Source of the DNA: Solen grandis
Lineage: Eukaryota; Mollusca; Bivalvia; Adapedonta; Solenidae
Reading direction: 5' to 3'
DNA: 64,000 nt
Assembly (NCBI GenBank): GCA_021229015.1
Contig: CM037792.1
Coordinates: forward strand, 4,039,136-4,103,135
Shown: positions 22,101-37,100 of the stretch, one piece after another
Position numbering within the stretch: the first letter of the stretch is position 1
Layout of the letters: each line of letters opens with the position of its first letter
Made by a program: the position numbers and the translations under genes
The notes under the pieces: generated by a model
The model's database searches: none
Told to the model about the DNA's origin: nothing
What the model saw: the letters and a program-made list of their open reading frames with translations, nothing else

Positions 22101-25100
22101 GGTCACATTCTGGAGATTAATTTTTCTAAATGGGTATAATTGACCATGTCTGGACTTGTAAAATTGTTCAGCATGATGAGTCTGCATGCATGCCAATGCT
22201 TGACCAAGAGCAGCTGTAAGCTCAAAGGGGTCAGTTTACATTTAGAGGTTGAACCTCAGAAATTCACAATACTCAATAATGAAAACATGCTTGTTTTTGT
22301 AGTTTTACAAATTTCTTATTTGAATATTGCATTTCACCTTGATGTTTGTGAGACCCACAAGTAGAACATTGGCATAGACCATTTCACTCCAAAATGACAC
22401 ATAGGCCTACGTAAATCAACAAGCACTCCCTGAACACCATACATACTGGTGTATACTTCCACACATTGTTCACTTGAAAATAAACATACACCTGAGATTT
22501 TTCCCCATTCACTGAAAGGTCACTTTAAATCAGCAAATTATACCAAGTATTGTTGAACCCATGTTGAAATGGTCTATTCAAACCCAATGTCCCTTTTGAT
22601 CACCTCTTGTTTTATCGTAAAGCCCCAGTTAAATGACTCACATTATTTTATACAGATATTTTGAACCATAAACCTGCAAAATTATGTAGTCATGTAGTAA
22701 TCAGGTCTAGTGCATTGAAATTGTTAAAATCTGTCTTTTGTTAAACATGTTTTTGATAGTTCCTTTTTAAAAATTCTAAGAAATTTGGCCATTTTGAATA
22801 TCAGTTTCAAGAGTATTTTTATCAGGATCCAGTCATATTATAAAGCATCTCCACTCTGAAAATTCTACAGATTCATGCAATTTTCCCCAAACTTGCTATT
22901 TATATCCTAGGGTTTTCCTTTTCCTAAACATGAGAAAGCAGTGCCATTTAACCAACCAAAATATGGTTTAAATTGTCATATTAAAAGAAGTCACAGTGAT
23001 ATAAAAAATGTCTCATAAATGTTTACGGAAAATGTGAAAACCATGCTAAATGTCGCATTGAAAAAAAAAACAATCACTACAAACACTAAATAGTTTTATA
23101 TATTTCACAAATTATTTAGGTATGATTCATTCATTTCTGATCTCTTTCAAAGTTGTATTGTTACTTATACAGGAAACTGTTTTTCTTTGCTATTTTATGG
23201 CAAAGATAACCAATGATAAAATCTGATGGTCTCTTAACCCTTTCCCTCATATAGACTCATTTTGACGCACTCAATAGGTACCACATAAAGCCTGATCTGC
23301 AGAAAGCCAAACTCAAACCTTACCAAATTTAATTGTAAAATCCTCATTACCAGACCACTGAGGAGCAGCGAACAGCATAAAACCTAATCAGCCTGCGAGT
23401 TACTCGCTAGCTGATCTGGTTTTATGCTGTTCGCATAGGTCTTTTCATGGTATCCTCTATGAGGGAAAGGGTTAAAGATATATATAGATATATATACAAA
23501 TCTTAAGTAAATTTGAATATGATCTCTGGGTGACAAAAAAAAGTAAAATGGTATCTTGATAACTTTATTTTTGATTCCTGTCCAATTAAATTATTTGAAA
23601 TATTAATTATTTAAATGAAACAACATTGTTAACGTTTATATTCTAAGCAATTCTTTAAACAGAAAATGTCACATGAAAATAATATGATTTTGTAAAAAAT
23701 AGGGAAATATCATGCCAAATGTCAAAGTCAAAAAAATCATTCTCACTGTCACTGAAATTAAAATCATCATCATCATCATCATCAACAACAACAACAACAA
23801 ATACAACAACAACACCATCTTCATCATCATAATTATCATCCAAAAACAATTATATTTACTTTTGTCTTGTTTAACACAATGAGGTACAATTTACAAGGGC
23901 CACAACTGCTGTTTTTTCTTTGACATTGTATTTTCCACATCATATTCCTTAATAATTTCTTTAAATTTTCTTTAATAATTTCAGATGGACCAGCTAAATG
24001 GGTCGTTATCAAAGATATCACAGTTCCAAAGTTAAACGTAGTCTTCATTGAAGGGGGTCTTGAGATAGACTTCACAACAAACTTTAACTACATTTTTGAA
24101 GTCAACTTCATCATCATCCTTGGTGGCCGCTTTGTTGTCGGTTGGCCGAACAACCCTATGACCCTTGGCACAGCGACAATTATTTTGCATGGGTCATGCA
24201 CTACTACTCCCTATACAGCATTAAAGAGTAGCCCTCCTTTAGCTACAAAGGCAATAGGTAAGACATTTTTCTACAATTAAATCTTTACCTTCAATGATAC
24301 TTTATCATTTACCTCATGAATATTCATGTACAGATTTTTGATGAATAATTTTCAATTAATTTAACTTTAAATAAACATGAGAAAATTTAAATTTTTTTGC
24401 CATGTGTACTATGTACATGTAGATCTGAGCGACAATATTGCATTAGCAAACAAAGGAGGCCCTTTCTTTTCCAAAAGAATAAAAAATTATTAATGTGAAA
24501 TCAACAACTTTAAATATGATAAAGGGCTTTGACACTCCTTTTGGGTCTCTACTACAGAATCATATTTCATAGTGTATATTTTTCCTAGACTCATATCCTA
24601 GTCACTCAGTGGTCTATGTCATTAACCCTTTCCCTCATATAGACTCATTTTGATGCCCTCAATAGGTATCACATAAAGCCTGATCTGCAGAAAACCACAG
24701 TTCAACCTTACCAAATTTAATCACAAAATCCTCATTTCCAGACCAGTCTGAGGAGCAGCGAACAGCATAAAACCTGATCAGCCTGCGAGTTACTTGCTGT
24801 TCGCATAGGTCTTTTCATGGTGTCCTCTATGAGGGAAAGGGTTAATGATGAATATTCATGAATACAATCATCTTCAGAATTAATGAAAATTTATTCCCCA
24901 CTTACATGAATTATTTCACAGTAAAAACTTTCACAGAACTAAGAGATTAATAAAATTTCACAAACTGTATATGAAATATTGTCCAACAATGTAACCAGTG
25001 AGCATATCCTGCTGGACAATGGGGAAAGACCCCAAGATAAGCCATTGAGATTACCTTTGGTTAAATTTTTTCATTGTCCATATTATATGTTATTTAGGGC

Positions 25101-28100
25101 TATTGCCACATACCTGTGTACTCTTCAGACCACCACCTGATCTCTGTCCACATGAAAATCTGTTGTATAAAACACACCTTCATGTATCATTATCAACAAA
25201 CTATTGATTGTATTGATTGCAGCTAACTTACTGTCAGTATGTAAATTTTGGTTCCATTTATTATGACAAGACCCTTTCTGATAGGGGACTTTTATTGCTT
25301 GGCAATCATGATCAAATTTTAACTTGTGTTATTATCATTTTTATTATTAAGGAAAATGACAAAAGTGGAGATGAAGATGATCCTGATTTTGACCATTTTT
25401 CAGGGGTATTTGGTGGATTTGATGCTCATGGAAAAGACATTGGAGCTACATGGGTAAAACTCAATAGGACTGCAGCAAATGGTGCCACAGAATTGTTCGT
25501 TGAGAAGAATAAGATTGACAAATGGAGTGTGGGTGACACAATTGTTATCTCATCCACATCATATAACCCAGGAGAAAAAGAAGAAAAAGTGATTCAAAGC
25601 ATTGATGCTGCCACAGGGAAAATAACTCTCACAACCGCTCTGCAATACATGCATAGAGGTACCTTTAAATTGCTCCTTTATCACAATGTTTTTTTTCCTA
25701 TAAAAATTTTTTAGTAAGATTTTGCCTAATTTTTGTAAATTAAACTGAATATTGTTGTCCCTGTCAAAATCGATAATTGTCAGAGTTTTTTGTTGTTCTT
25801 TTTTAATGAATGGAAGATAATTATAAAGTGTTTAGTTTTTAAAATTGGTAATAAATGGCTTTGTACTGGAATGTTGGATATTGATTCTAATTATGCTACT
25901 GTTTTTAAATCAAGTACATTTCTCTTGTGTCTCATTTCACTGTTTATTTCCGTCATTATGTTAGGTCAATTTGAGAAAGAACCTTGAAGGTGTAAGCCAT
26001 ATGGAATAATTAGGACATCTGCAAGCTCTTTTTATATGTAACCACTATGGACGTTTACAATGTTTACAGATATATTCAAATTGAATTACATGCAATCCAA
26101 AACCTCCTTTGGTATAACAGGTATAGTCATTAGTTGTCCTGGTATGCAAAAGATTTTGTTTGTGATATTTTATGAACATTTGAAATGGTTATAACCTTTT
26201 AATTTTCAAGGGTAAATTAGCTGGAAAGGTGAATTGGTAGTTAAAACAAAAGGTCCCAAGTTTGGGTCCTTCAGTCACGTCGCCCAGTCCCTCACATTGT
26301 AACAGTTTGCGCACAATTATGCATTCAAAATGGATGTTACAGTATAGTATACCAGTGTAATTCCACTGAGAGATCATCAGAAACATGTGGGACTGTCATT
26401 GATAGAAATGATATTGATAATATTTTTTATCAATTATTAATATCTTTTTTGCAAATCCTTTTATTCAATTTCATGACTGGAAACAAATGGCCTGTGATGA
26501 TAAGGAGGATATAAAATCAGCTCTTTCAAAACAGAATAGTATTAAGGTTTTGAGATAATATAATATCAGTAACTATATGGTAGTGTTCCATGTTGTCCCA
26601 TGCATAAATGTATGAACGCTGTGGTTAAACATTTTTTTTTTTCAATTTTAAAACATATGTATCTGTTACACAGGTACCAAGCATGTGCATTGAAAGAAAA
26701 TGAGTCTATTAATCTAATTAGGAAAAACTATAAACATCTCGCTAAATTGTTAATGTCTGTTTCCCATATATAGATATCATCAGTATGCAAAGATGAAAGC
26801 CCTAGAAATAAATATAAGTGGGTAGAGCACTTTCCCCGTAAATGATGGGATCCAGTATGGTGGCATCAAAGAAGCATGGAATCTATTTTTTGTATCACGT
26901 GCGCATGAGATAAATTACTGTATTGGCATGCAGTAGCTATCATGTTCACATGCAGTAATTTAAGTTATGGCTTTAGTGAACGATAATTGTCACATATGCA
27001 TGCAATCTTCCATGTCTCTTTTTTATATAATTTTATAGTTTAATATATAGTGCCAGTATGGCTGCGTATTGATCTCGATTGTTAAAGTTAAGGTTATTTC
27101 TCTCTACTAGTTACATGTGTATACTAATCGTTTCAACTTAATTCCTGTAGCAATTTTTTCAGATCTTGAGTTAAAGTGAGCATTTCAAAAATGCAAGGGT
27201 TTGTGAGGTTTAAAGGTATGCTTCTTGATCCAGAATGTTTTTACATAATTATCCAACATGATTTTCCCGTGGTTTGAGGGTAGTCTTATCTGACCACTCT
27301 GAACCAATGGAAGGGATTTATAGTAAATTATTATTTTAACGAAATAGTTCAAGGTATTCACTCAGATAAAAGATTGTTCAACTCAACAATAGTTACTATG
27401 TAAAGGATCATCTGTTTCTTATGCAACAACACAAGGACTGGAACTAGGAAGAACTTCAGCCTCTCCCATAAGAAGGTGCACTAGGTATGGATGTTCTTTT
27501 CTGTACCACAAACACATGGAAATGATATTTATTCTTTTATCATTTTCAGCTTCTGTTGAAACCCATGGATCTAGCAGCACAGTGTTCGCTGGAACAGTTG
27601 CCAATATGAACAGGTCCGTCGTAGTGAAAGGAAGTGATTCCTCCGACACCTGTGGAGGAAGAATCATAGTTTCTGCTGCCCAACAAGAAAATGACAACAG
27701 AGTGTACACAGGTATCCTTTTGCTAGAAATGCATCAATTTGACACTTAATTACCTCAAGAATATTTCTTATACAAATGTATGACGTGATGGATATTAAAT
27801 CATTTTTTTCTGGCCATGCAGATTGTGTAAAATCTGAGTTTCAATGTTGATGAGAAAACAAAGAATACCTTGATCAGAAAGCTTCTGGATTAGAAGTTGT
27901 CTGATCAGGGTCTGATCTGTTTGTCAAGGTCTTTAAATATGTTTATAAAAATATGAAAAGTTTAAGTCTTCCCTCACCAATATCTTGAAGATGTTGAAGA
28001 ACAGGTTATTAGGTTCAGTGGTGTTCTTTGACAATGAATCTGAAGGTGCAAGTTTAATTCCCTTTAGCTAATTTGGTGAACTTTTATAGACTTCCCCAGG

Positions 28101-31100
28101 TGCACATACTAGTCAAGTCCAAGGATCATCAAGAGAGATAAGAAAAATTTTTTTTTCCAGTTGACATGATAAGAAACAAGATTCATTTCATTTCAAACCT
28201 GTTCAGACTGAGGAGTAAGTATAGGTTTATTTCAATCATCTTGAGCTAAATTGGTGATTGGTGTATAACAGAATCATGCATTCCTGTTTATTATTTTCTT
28301 TCAGGTTATGCGAGAGTCCAAAATGTACAGTTTGAAAACATGGGTCAGGAAGGTTTCACAGAAACCTCCGATCCAAGACATGCCCTCACTTACCTCGGGA
28401 TTAACAGCAACAGAACAACAAAGCCATGTAATGTGAGCAGAAACTCCTTCAGCAACTTAAAAGGAACAGCTATTGGATTGTTTGGAGCAGAATCTGTGGT
28501 CTATATGAGAATGTGATCTAGGGGGAAGGAAAAATATTTAGGTACCTGGAACCAGTAATTTTAAATTGTATGTGGTATAGAAGATGAGGTAGTTGGAACT
28601 AGCGTTTTTGAAAATGTATGTGGTAAAGAGGATTTCAGCAAGTCTTGTAAATAATAAGAATGTAGGTTGTATGTGGTATAAACGCTGCTTTTATTGGGAA
28701 TAATAATTGCCTGACTTATTGACTTTCAAATAATTGCCATACTATAAGAACATTTCATTTAAGGAAAACAGAATGATTAATGAATTGCTAAAGAGTTTTA
28801 AAGTTTTCTTCAAGTATATCTTTGATGTATTATTTCTTTTGAATAAATAACTTTGAAAAAGAGCCATGATTTTATGATAAAATAGACCCTTCTGATAGAC
28901 CCTTCTGATCACATGAGTGGTACTGTGAATAAATCAGTTTTAGTAATGACTTAGAAAACCTGGATTCATGACTATACACTTTCTTAGTGAAAATCAAGAG
29001 CTTGGTGCAATACTGTGGTAACTGCATATAAACCAAGATGCATTTATAGATTTGCAGTAAGCCCCTCTTTATCAATTGTTTTGGGAGCTTCTGGAACAAA
29101 ACTTACATAGTTGTTATGCATGTATATTTATAAATTTCAGTCAGTCATTCATATTGCTAGCATGAAAAATATGAATAAAATGTATCATGTAACAGAGTCA
29201 TACATATTTTAATATTTGTACATAAACCTGCTGCTGCTGCTGCTGCTGCATCTTACATATTTAATTTGCCACTTGACTCTTTCAGCAACCCATATAACAT
29301 CTCATAGTAATGAAGTCATCAAGAACCTGGTCGGCAATAACAAGTGGACAGGGTCCTACAATGGTCGCAGTGAGGCATTCAACTTCCGATATGAAGCATT
29401 AATCAATGCAATTGATGCCACAAACCTTACGTTGAAGCACAACTATGCCGTTGGCTCAGAACGCCGTGGTTATTTCGTTCCTGGATGGGACTGTGCTGAA
29501 TCCAGTACAAGTTACGAGGGGAACTACGCTGTTGCATGTCTGATGGGTGTTGGCATACTCCCTAAGGAAACAATACCTACAACCAGCACACAGAAATGTG
29601 TGGCTCTCTCAGGTTTCATACTATGGAAGAACTATGATTATGGTATATACTACAACAACGAATACAGTGTTAAGTTATCTGACAATATCTTTGCAGAGAA
29701 TGTTCTTGGGGCTTTCCCGATGGTAGTAGGACCAAGTGCATTGTCACATGTATGCGAATACAAGATGGGTACAATCCAAGACAGTGTTTTCATCGGTACA
29801 TTAACTGGCTCAGATTGCTCAGCAGAGACAGCTCCCTCTGGTACCTATTTATCCCTGTCCAGTAACTGCCGAGGAGTTCGAGGTCCAAACTCTGAAAGAA
29901 TTGGGACACTGCTTGCTTCTTTCACTGATGGCCCAAACAATGCTCAAGAGAAACCCTGTAGTAACATCATGTCATACAATTCCCTATGTGGCAATACAAC
30001 AATAAAAGGTAAAATTAATGTTCATAAAATCATGATGTTACAGATTACATGTAGTTATTCATTTTGACTAGGTTTTTAATGAAAATCCTGGTCATCAGAA
30101 TGGGGTATGTCATTTGTTTGGTGGGCAGGCTGCAGATAGAAGGATATCAAACTTTTTTTTTTCACCAAATATCTCTTGTTAGAATAGACATACAGGTAGA
30201 TACCTTATGGGAAGAAGAAAACTGGGATTGCTTTTCATGATGATAGGGTCAAGTTCACCATTACTAAAATTAGATTTTCTCTTTTTTTGGGGGGAAATGA
30301 CTTCTTTTAGGAGTGAGTTATGACAGTCAGATTAGGTATACATTATACCATATGGGAAGTGAAAGGTTGGGATTGTTTTTCAGGTTAATGAGGTCAAGGT
30401 CACTGTTACTAAAATTATGTTTTTGTATTTTTTGTGAAATGGCTTCTTTTAGGAGTGAGTTATGACATTATAAAATTATATTCTTCTCTGAAACCAACAC
30501 TCATGAATGCCAGGTCAATTTGTTAATGACCCGTTTGATTTTCCTTAGGTATATTGGACTCAGGCATGAGATCTTCGGTTACTATGACCCTCATTTTTAT
30601 GTGGCATGCTGTTGTTGTTTTTTCATGTAGACAGAGAGGAAAACTCAAAACATTGTTTGCAATAAATCAGCAGCCGTTTCTGAAACAGTAGGTTTATTAT
30701 CCTTTTGTTTCTTGTAAATTTGAAAACATTTTTCAGGAGTGCTCTTCAAGAACTTTGGCACCCATGCATCTTGTGGTAATTCCTTTGCAATAGCAGCTCC
30801 GAGTTTCAATGATGACTTGATTCACCCAACATATCTCTCCAGCAACAGCTATATTTCCGTTCCCAATGGTTATAAACTTCTCATATCTCGTCCAAATTTG
30901 GGGTAAGTACTGATTTGCATCTAATATTAATTTTGGTCAAATTATTTTATTCTTGACTCTGTGTAAAAAGATTTGATAACAAATCTATCTTTTTTTTTTT
31001 TTGGAAGGTAAGAATATTTCTATATTTTGCGGGATTTTTGATAAAGGGGTGCAACGAGGAACAATTTTGATTCTCAGAATTTCTTGATACTTGATTACAC

Positions 31101-34100
31101 AAACAAACATTTGATACTTGATTACACAGACAAACATTTGATACTTGATTACACAGACAAACATTTGATACTTGATTACACAGACAAACATTTGATACTT
31201 GATTACACAGACAAACATTTGATACTTGATTACACAGACAAACATTTGATACTTGATTACACAGACAAACATTTGATACTTGATTACACAGACAAACATT
31301 TGATACTTGATTACACAAACATTTGATACTCTGTTACTCTACCAAACATTTGATACTTAATACAGACAAGCATTTGATACTTGATTACAAAAGCAAACAT
31401 TTGATACTTGGTTACACAGACAAACGCATTACACTCCATTTCTCTTTGATATTTCATTGAAATCAGCAGCAATACTGTGCTTTAGTCAACTTTGTATCAG
31501 TATGGCATGGTTTGTTTCAGCAAAATTAATCCATCTGACTGCGTAGACATGGATTGTGATGGACTTAAGAAAGTTCTGATAACAGATCTTGATGGATCAA
31601 CCTTCGAGGGCCCATTCACATCTGTTTTTTCAGAATCTGAATTTGAGTGGGGTGGAGATCCCAGAAGAGGTTAGTAAAATATCAACTGGTTCACTTTGTG
31701 ATATTTTGTGCTGGATATTTGTGAATACTGTATACATACAAGGTGACCAGCATAACCAAACTCTTCTGCTGCTCTGTGCTGTTGTAATTATAGTGCTATA
31801 TATTAATGTACTGTGTGTGGTCATCTAATGATGGGTTACCAACTAAGTATTTGATTTATTATACTCTTTGCAAAAAAGTTTTGTAAGAGAATCTGTTTTA
31901 GAATCTGGAGATTTTTGATGTTGTGGCCCTTTTGATTTTGCTTTTGCATGCATGTCCATCTGTCTGTCTGTAGACACAATCTTGCCCATTTTGCTTCATC
32001 TCCATGAGATTTGGGCAAAACTTCACAAGAATTATTGCTACTAAAGCTTGTTTGAGTCAAATGAATTTTGATGTTGTGGCCCTTTGATTTTCACAAAAGT
32101 AATAATCATTCTATATATAATGAAAGAACCTGAAACGTAAGCATATTTTCTATAATTATTATGTGATGACTTGACCCATTTTATAAATTAGCTATCAACT
32201 AAATTAGAAAATGAAAGTCATTTTGTAATCAAAGATAATAATTCAGATGGAACAAAAAAGCTAAATTCATTTTTCATTTCTTTTGTGTAAACCAGATCAA
32301 CCATTGACTACTTATTATCCCACTGAAGTTATCGTATAGGCTGTGGTCAGTTTGCACTGAAAAAGATGCAAATACCTTCAAGAGTGTTTAAATGTGTTGA
32401 AATTCATTTTTTCTCGATTACAGAGCATTTTTTAATTTTCATATTGTGACCAGAAGAAAATCTTGTTGAAAATATTATTACTTGTGTAATGAAAGGCTTG
32501 TGTATATGAAAATTGTGTGATGATGTAGCAGATGGATATCTATGAAGCAGTTTAGTAATTTTCCAACATTCTTCTTTTTTTCTGAAAGGTCTTGGGGATT
32601 ACAGGATTCCAACATCAATGCTTAGTGCTCCAGATGGAACCGGTTTGCAAGCAGATACTGTTTTCCCACATGGTCGAGGTATTGTACAGTTTGTTTACCA
32701 AACTGTAGATCTGTTTAATGCAAGGGATTATTAAAAATATCAATCAGGATAAAATCATGCCAAAGATTGTAAATGATATTTTGTTCATCTTGAATCTATG
32801 CAAATTTAGACACCAAAAAGCTACAAGTAAAAATATGTATCTTATGTAAAATACTGTATTCTATCAGTTAGATAATAGAAATATCCCACAGTGCGAGTAA
32901 TAAAGATCTGCCAGAACTACTTTTTCTGGACGGTATTCAGTACTGTATATATATTACTGTTATTAAGTCATGTGTATACATATATAAGTATGTCCAATTA
33001 AAAGGGTTTTCACTTCCATTGCCCTTGCGCATGTGCAAATTGGTATTGCAGTTAGAATGTAAATTTTGATTGTAATAATTTTCAGTGACCGATAATTTTC
33101 TATGTAATCGTTTGGGGTATTAACTATGTGTTTTATGGGTTTTTTTTTAAATAGTTTCGATTGTGAATGATAAAGTTATTAGTCATAATGATGTTTACAT
33201 AAAGGTCATGGCATGGACATTGCACATTTCATATCTTCTATTGAGCTTCTAATTACACTTAGTAGCTTAATTATTACATGATGGGTGGGACAAGTAATGC
33301 GCAATGTTTATCTTATTAATATGTAAGTTTGATATAAGGAACGCACAGTGTAATTAATGCAGTAAATGTGTCTGTGTAGCGCTGCTGTTTTTGCTACAGT
33401 AATAATTATCTATAGATAGCCTTATTTGCGTCGTGTAAACACATTTGTGGAATTAGCTCAATCGGTAAGAGCGTCGGTATAGATTTTTCCTTCATGAGGT
33501 CATGAGTTCAATTTCAGCTGGGATTGTTATTTTTTTTTGGGGGGGGGGTTTAAATTCTTATTTTTTGGAAATTCTATATATATATGTATATACATCAATT
33601 ATTTTGCTTTTATTAATTTGTATTTGCTTCCTTTTGATTTAAACAAAGACCACAAAAAGAAAAAAATCAACCTCTGTATGTATAAATAATATATAGAGAT
33701 ATCGATTGTTTTTAAAATTTAATTCTTATCTTTAAAATAAATTGACCACTCCAGTGATTTTGCTTTACCTATGCATTCTCCATCTTAGATTTAATGTTTT
33801 CGCTGTGGATGCAAAGTTTAAATTTCAATGCATCCACTGGATGCATAAAATATATGGAAAATGCTATTTAGATTGAAGGAAGATGCAAACTATCTGAATT
33901 TGGAATCATATTTTTTTAAGCATAGTGAGTCCCAGGACTCGTGCAGAGAAAATAATTAAATAATAACTGCACCTCTCTATATAAATAATATAAAGAGAGG
34001 TAATTTTTTAATATGAAGGTCATGTGCATAGACAGGATGGGTTATAAGGTCAAAGCAGCAGAAAGGAGAAAGGCGGACAGTGTGTTTATTATAAGCCGTC

Positions 34101-37100
34101 CATTAAAACATTTTGTTTTAATCTTTTCTTGTTTACATATGAGGGGTATGTAAATGGGTATGTACCAGCAGTTGACATAAAATAAAGAGAAAATGTGTTT
34201 GTTTTGAGTAAGTATTGAATATATCTTATCTTGTGTTAAATTTTTCATATTTTCACTCAGTCCACATGCTTGTGAAAATTGTATCTCCTCCCAATGAGAT
34301 GTATTCCATATCATCTCAAAACAATCCAGTATCCTCTATATATTTCATATAACCACAAGTCAAAAAAATTAAATCTTACATTAAAATCACAAATTTCTCC
34401 ATGATTATAATTCATGATGGATTACCGGAAGTATTGCACAATATAAGTATATGAAATGATCTTTAAATGAGCAGATATTGAAAAAAGATCTGGTCCTTAT
34501 TTTTTCTTCAGGTATCGCTAGAGGTCCAAGTTGCACAAAAGTTACTGGCTCAGGGTTTGCTTATCACAAGTGTCCAAATACCAAATACCGGATGATGGTT
34601 ATTGAGAGCCTTGACCCAGACACAGAAGTACGCCGTTTGTCACCTGTTGCTATCGGATCTCTGGGATATGTCGACCTCATCAACGGACCTCAGGATCATG
34701 GCTGGTGCTCCGGGTACACATGCCAGAAGCGTATATCAACGTTCCACGCCATTGTGACCACAAGTATGAAATATATAAAGCTCGCTCTTACATGTGATGG
34801 CAATAAAATATTTAAAAGAAGATCTACATAAATGCGTCACATAACAATCAAAGAAGCCTTATTTATATTTTGAAATGCAAACGTATTACTAGTTATACAA
34901 TGGTATATATGTAGGTCTTGAAAAATAGTTTCTTTAAATTGGCAAATTATTATAGATCAACATATTTTCATATCTTATAAAGATGTCATTTATGTGTTTA
35001 AAAATGTTAACCTTTTCCACCATGTTTTACAATTTCACACTCAATTATACCCAAAAAAGAAGACCTAGACAGATAAGTTATTGATACAATTTTAAGTGAT
35101 TGAAGAGCATAACTGTGATAACTTTATGTTCAGTACAAAAGTTTTCCACCAAGCCCAGTCATAAAGGGTTAAGCACATAATGGAACACTCATGACTCCTT
35201 TACATATCACACTTCATTTAGAAGCGATATACAGAAACTAATCGAATGAGTTGCTGGTGTTTTTCCAATGAAGGGTTAAATGTTGCTATGTTTATTTTTC
35301 AAGACATGCAAGCCTCAGTCCACTTTACCAGTACCCAGCCAGACCGGATCAGATTCTTCTTACTGGATGCCCAAGACGATGACTGTGTGCTTGTGTCTTT
35401 CTACTTCATCAACCCTTATCGTATTGACCTCTACAAGGATGATGGAAACACACATGTTCTTCCCAAAAATAGCAAGATGGAAGATGGGGTATTCAAGTAC
35501 CTTAATGCTCCTGGAGCTGTCTATCTACCTAGTTGTACTGTAGATGATCATGGTGCCAATTACATTAACAAGACAACTAAACTGCTTCATTTCATTCTCA
35601 AAGGTAAAAGTAATATATTTTTTATTTAGAAATTACTTATGCGCATTCATTATAACCGGTTAGTTTTACTGCTGTAAGATATATAGGTATTCATTTTAAC
35701 ATATTTTATAATATCTGGTACTACTTAAATAGAGCACAATTTAGAAAATGAAACAGTAATGCTAATAATTGAATACATTTTCAAATCAGGTTTTGATATC
35801 TTGAAAATGAATAGGGCTTTAAATGATCTGCTTTTTTGATTGTCATGCTATGAAAGCATTAGTTTCCATGGAAAAACTGTTTTCACAATTTCATGAATGG
35901 TGTTATCAACAATTAATATTGAAAAACATTCTTTGTAGTCCCCTACCGGTATTTACACCGGAGGGGACTAAAAGTTTGCCCTCAGTCTCTCTGTTTTTCC
36001 GTCCATCTGTCCTTCTGGATGTCTAGAAATCCGGATCCCGCGATAACTTAAAAACTGTTTAAGATAATATTATGAAACTTAGTATATGAATAGATGGCAG
36101 TATGGAGATTCTGCACGTTTCTTTGTTGTTTTTTCTTGGACCAAAATTCTGGTTGCTATGGTAACAGAAAAATTATGCACCTCACTGGTATGGTACTCAT
36201 GTGTTGCGTGCAACATCACTTACTTGTTTAATATAGACCTCACATTTACTAGAATATGAACCCTAGAATAATATCTAATCAATAAAGTTTAATTTTGACA
36301 TAAATAATAATTTTACAATACTTTGTTTAAATTAGACAAAATAAAACAGTGCTTTTAGGGGCATTGCCCCTTTAGAAATGGGTCTGTTGAGATATAATTT
36401 GCATAATCATGTTAAGGTAGTCTTTGATGTACTTATGAATCATGACTCTTTCCTTTTTAAAGCATCTTTATATTCAATAATACTTTCTTTATTATTCTAT
36501 TTAATTATTAAAGATGGGATGAATAAAGAACAAAAATTAACTTGCTTAATAATTATTATTGACATTTAAGGACAACCAAAATATATTCATATATATATAT
36601 AGTGGCAAAACCTGGCCATGGCTTCAACTTTACTTTCTGTTTTAACCAAATATGGGTGTTTTAAAATACCAGTGAACTCTGGGAACAGTAGTTCACTAGT
36701 TAATTAATTAGGTTGAAAATTGTTTGAATATAATGTCAATATAGATATATATTATGCCAACACTGCTGTGTGCGCAAGAATCTGCCAAATGCAGCAAGTG
36801 ACACCAAAATGGTGCCACCTGCTGCACCGCCAAAAAGCGGGGCAAGCACAGCAGTATGACACAACAACCCTCCAACTGAGGGGCCCCTCCAACTGAGGGA
36901 TCGGTGGACGCACTTCACAAATATTGAAGAGATTTGTCACACCGCATTACAACAACAACAACAACAACAAAATCAAACATTACCTAAAAAATTATATATT
37001 CCAAGCAAAATGCAAAGACTCAACCTCCAATTGAGGATTTACCAAACAAAAAACAATCTCTGTCTCCAATTGAGGATTTAACAACAAAATGCAATTATCT

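Noticed and set aside
25217..25403. Upstream extension of the G8-2 exon frame to an ATG at 25,217
   Set aside because: Phase 1 from the preceding exon requires the acceptor at 25,403, which gives the conserved GVFGGFDAHG start; the extension is intronic.
26189..26386. Minus-strand frame and possible tRNA-like words at 26,215-26,300
   Set aside because: Box-like words are too weak and unpaired; no conserved peptide. Left unannotated.
29216..29285. ATG followed by a poly-Leu stretch as a signal peptide or new start
   Set aside because: It is a CTG microsatellite in the intron; the clear acceptor ctctttcag at 29,285 and frame continuity make the exon internal.
30947..31326. Long repetitive frames on both strands (MFVCVIKYQ and LDYTDKHLI repeats)
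   Set aside because: They are produced by a 27-bp minisatellite whose period is a multiple of 3; the array is inside an intron of a well-supported gene.
31084..31426. Array with regular short repeats resembling a CRISPR
   Set aside because: Units are contiguous with no unique spacers, and the genome is eukaryotic.
36736..36940. Minus-strand frames in the GC-richer island
   Set aside because: Short, overlapping and repeat-like (CTCCAACTGAGG words); no recognised domain.
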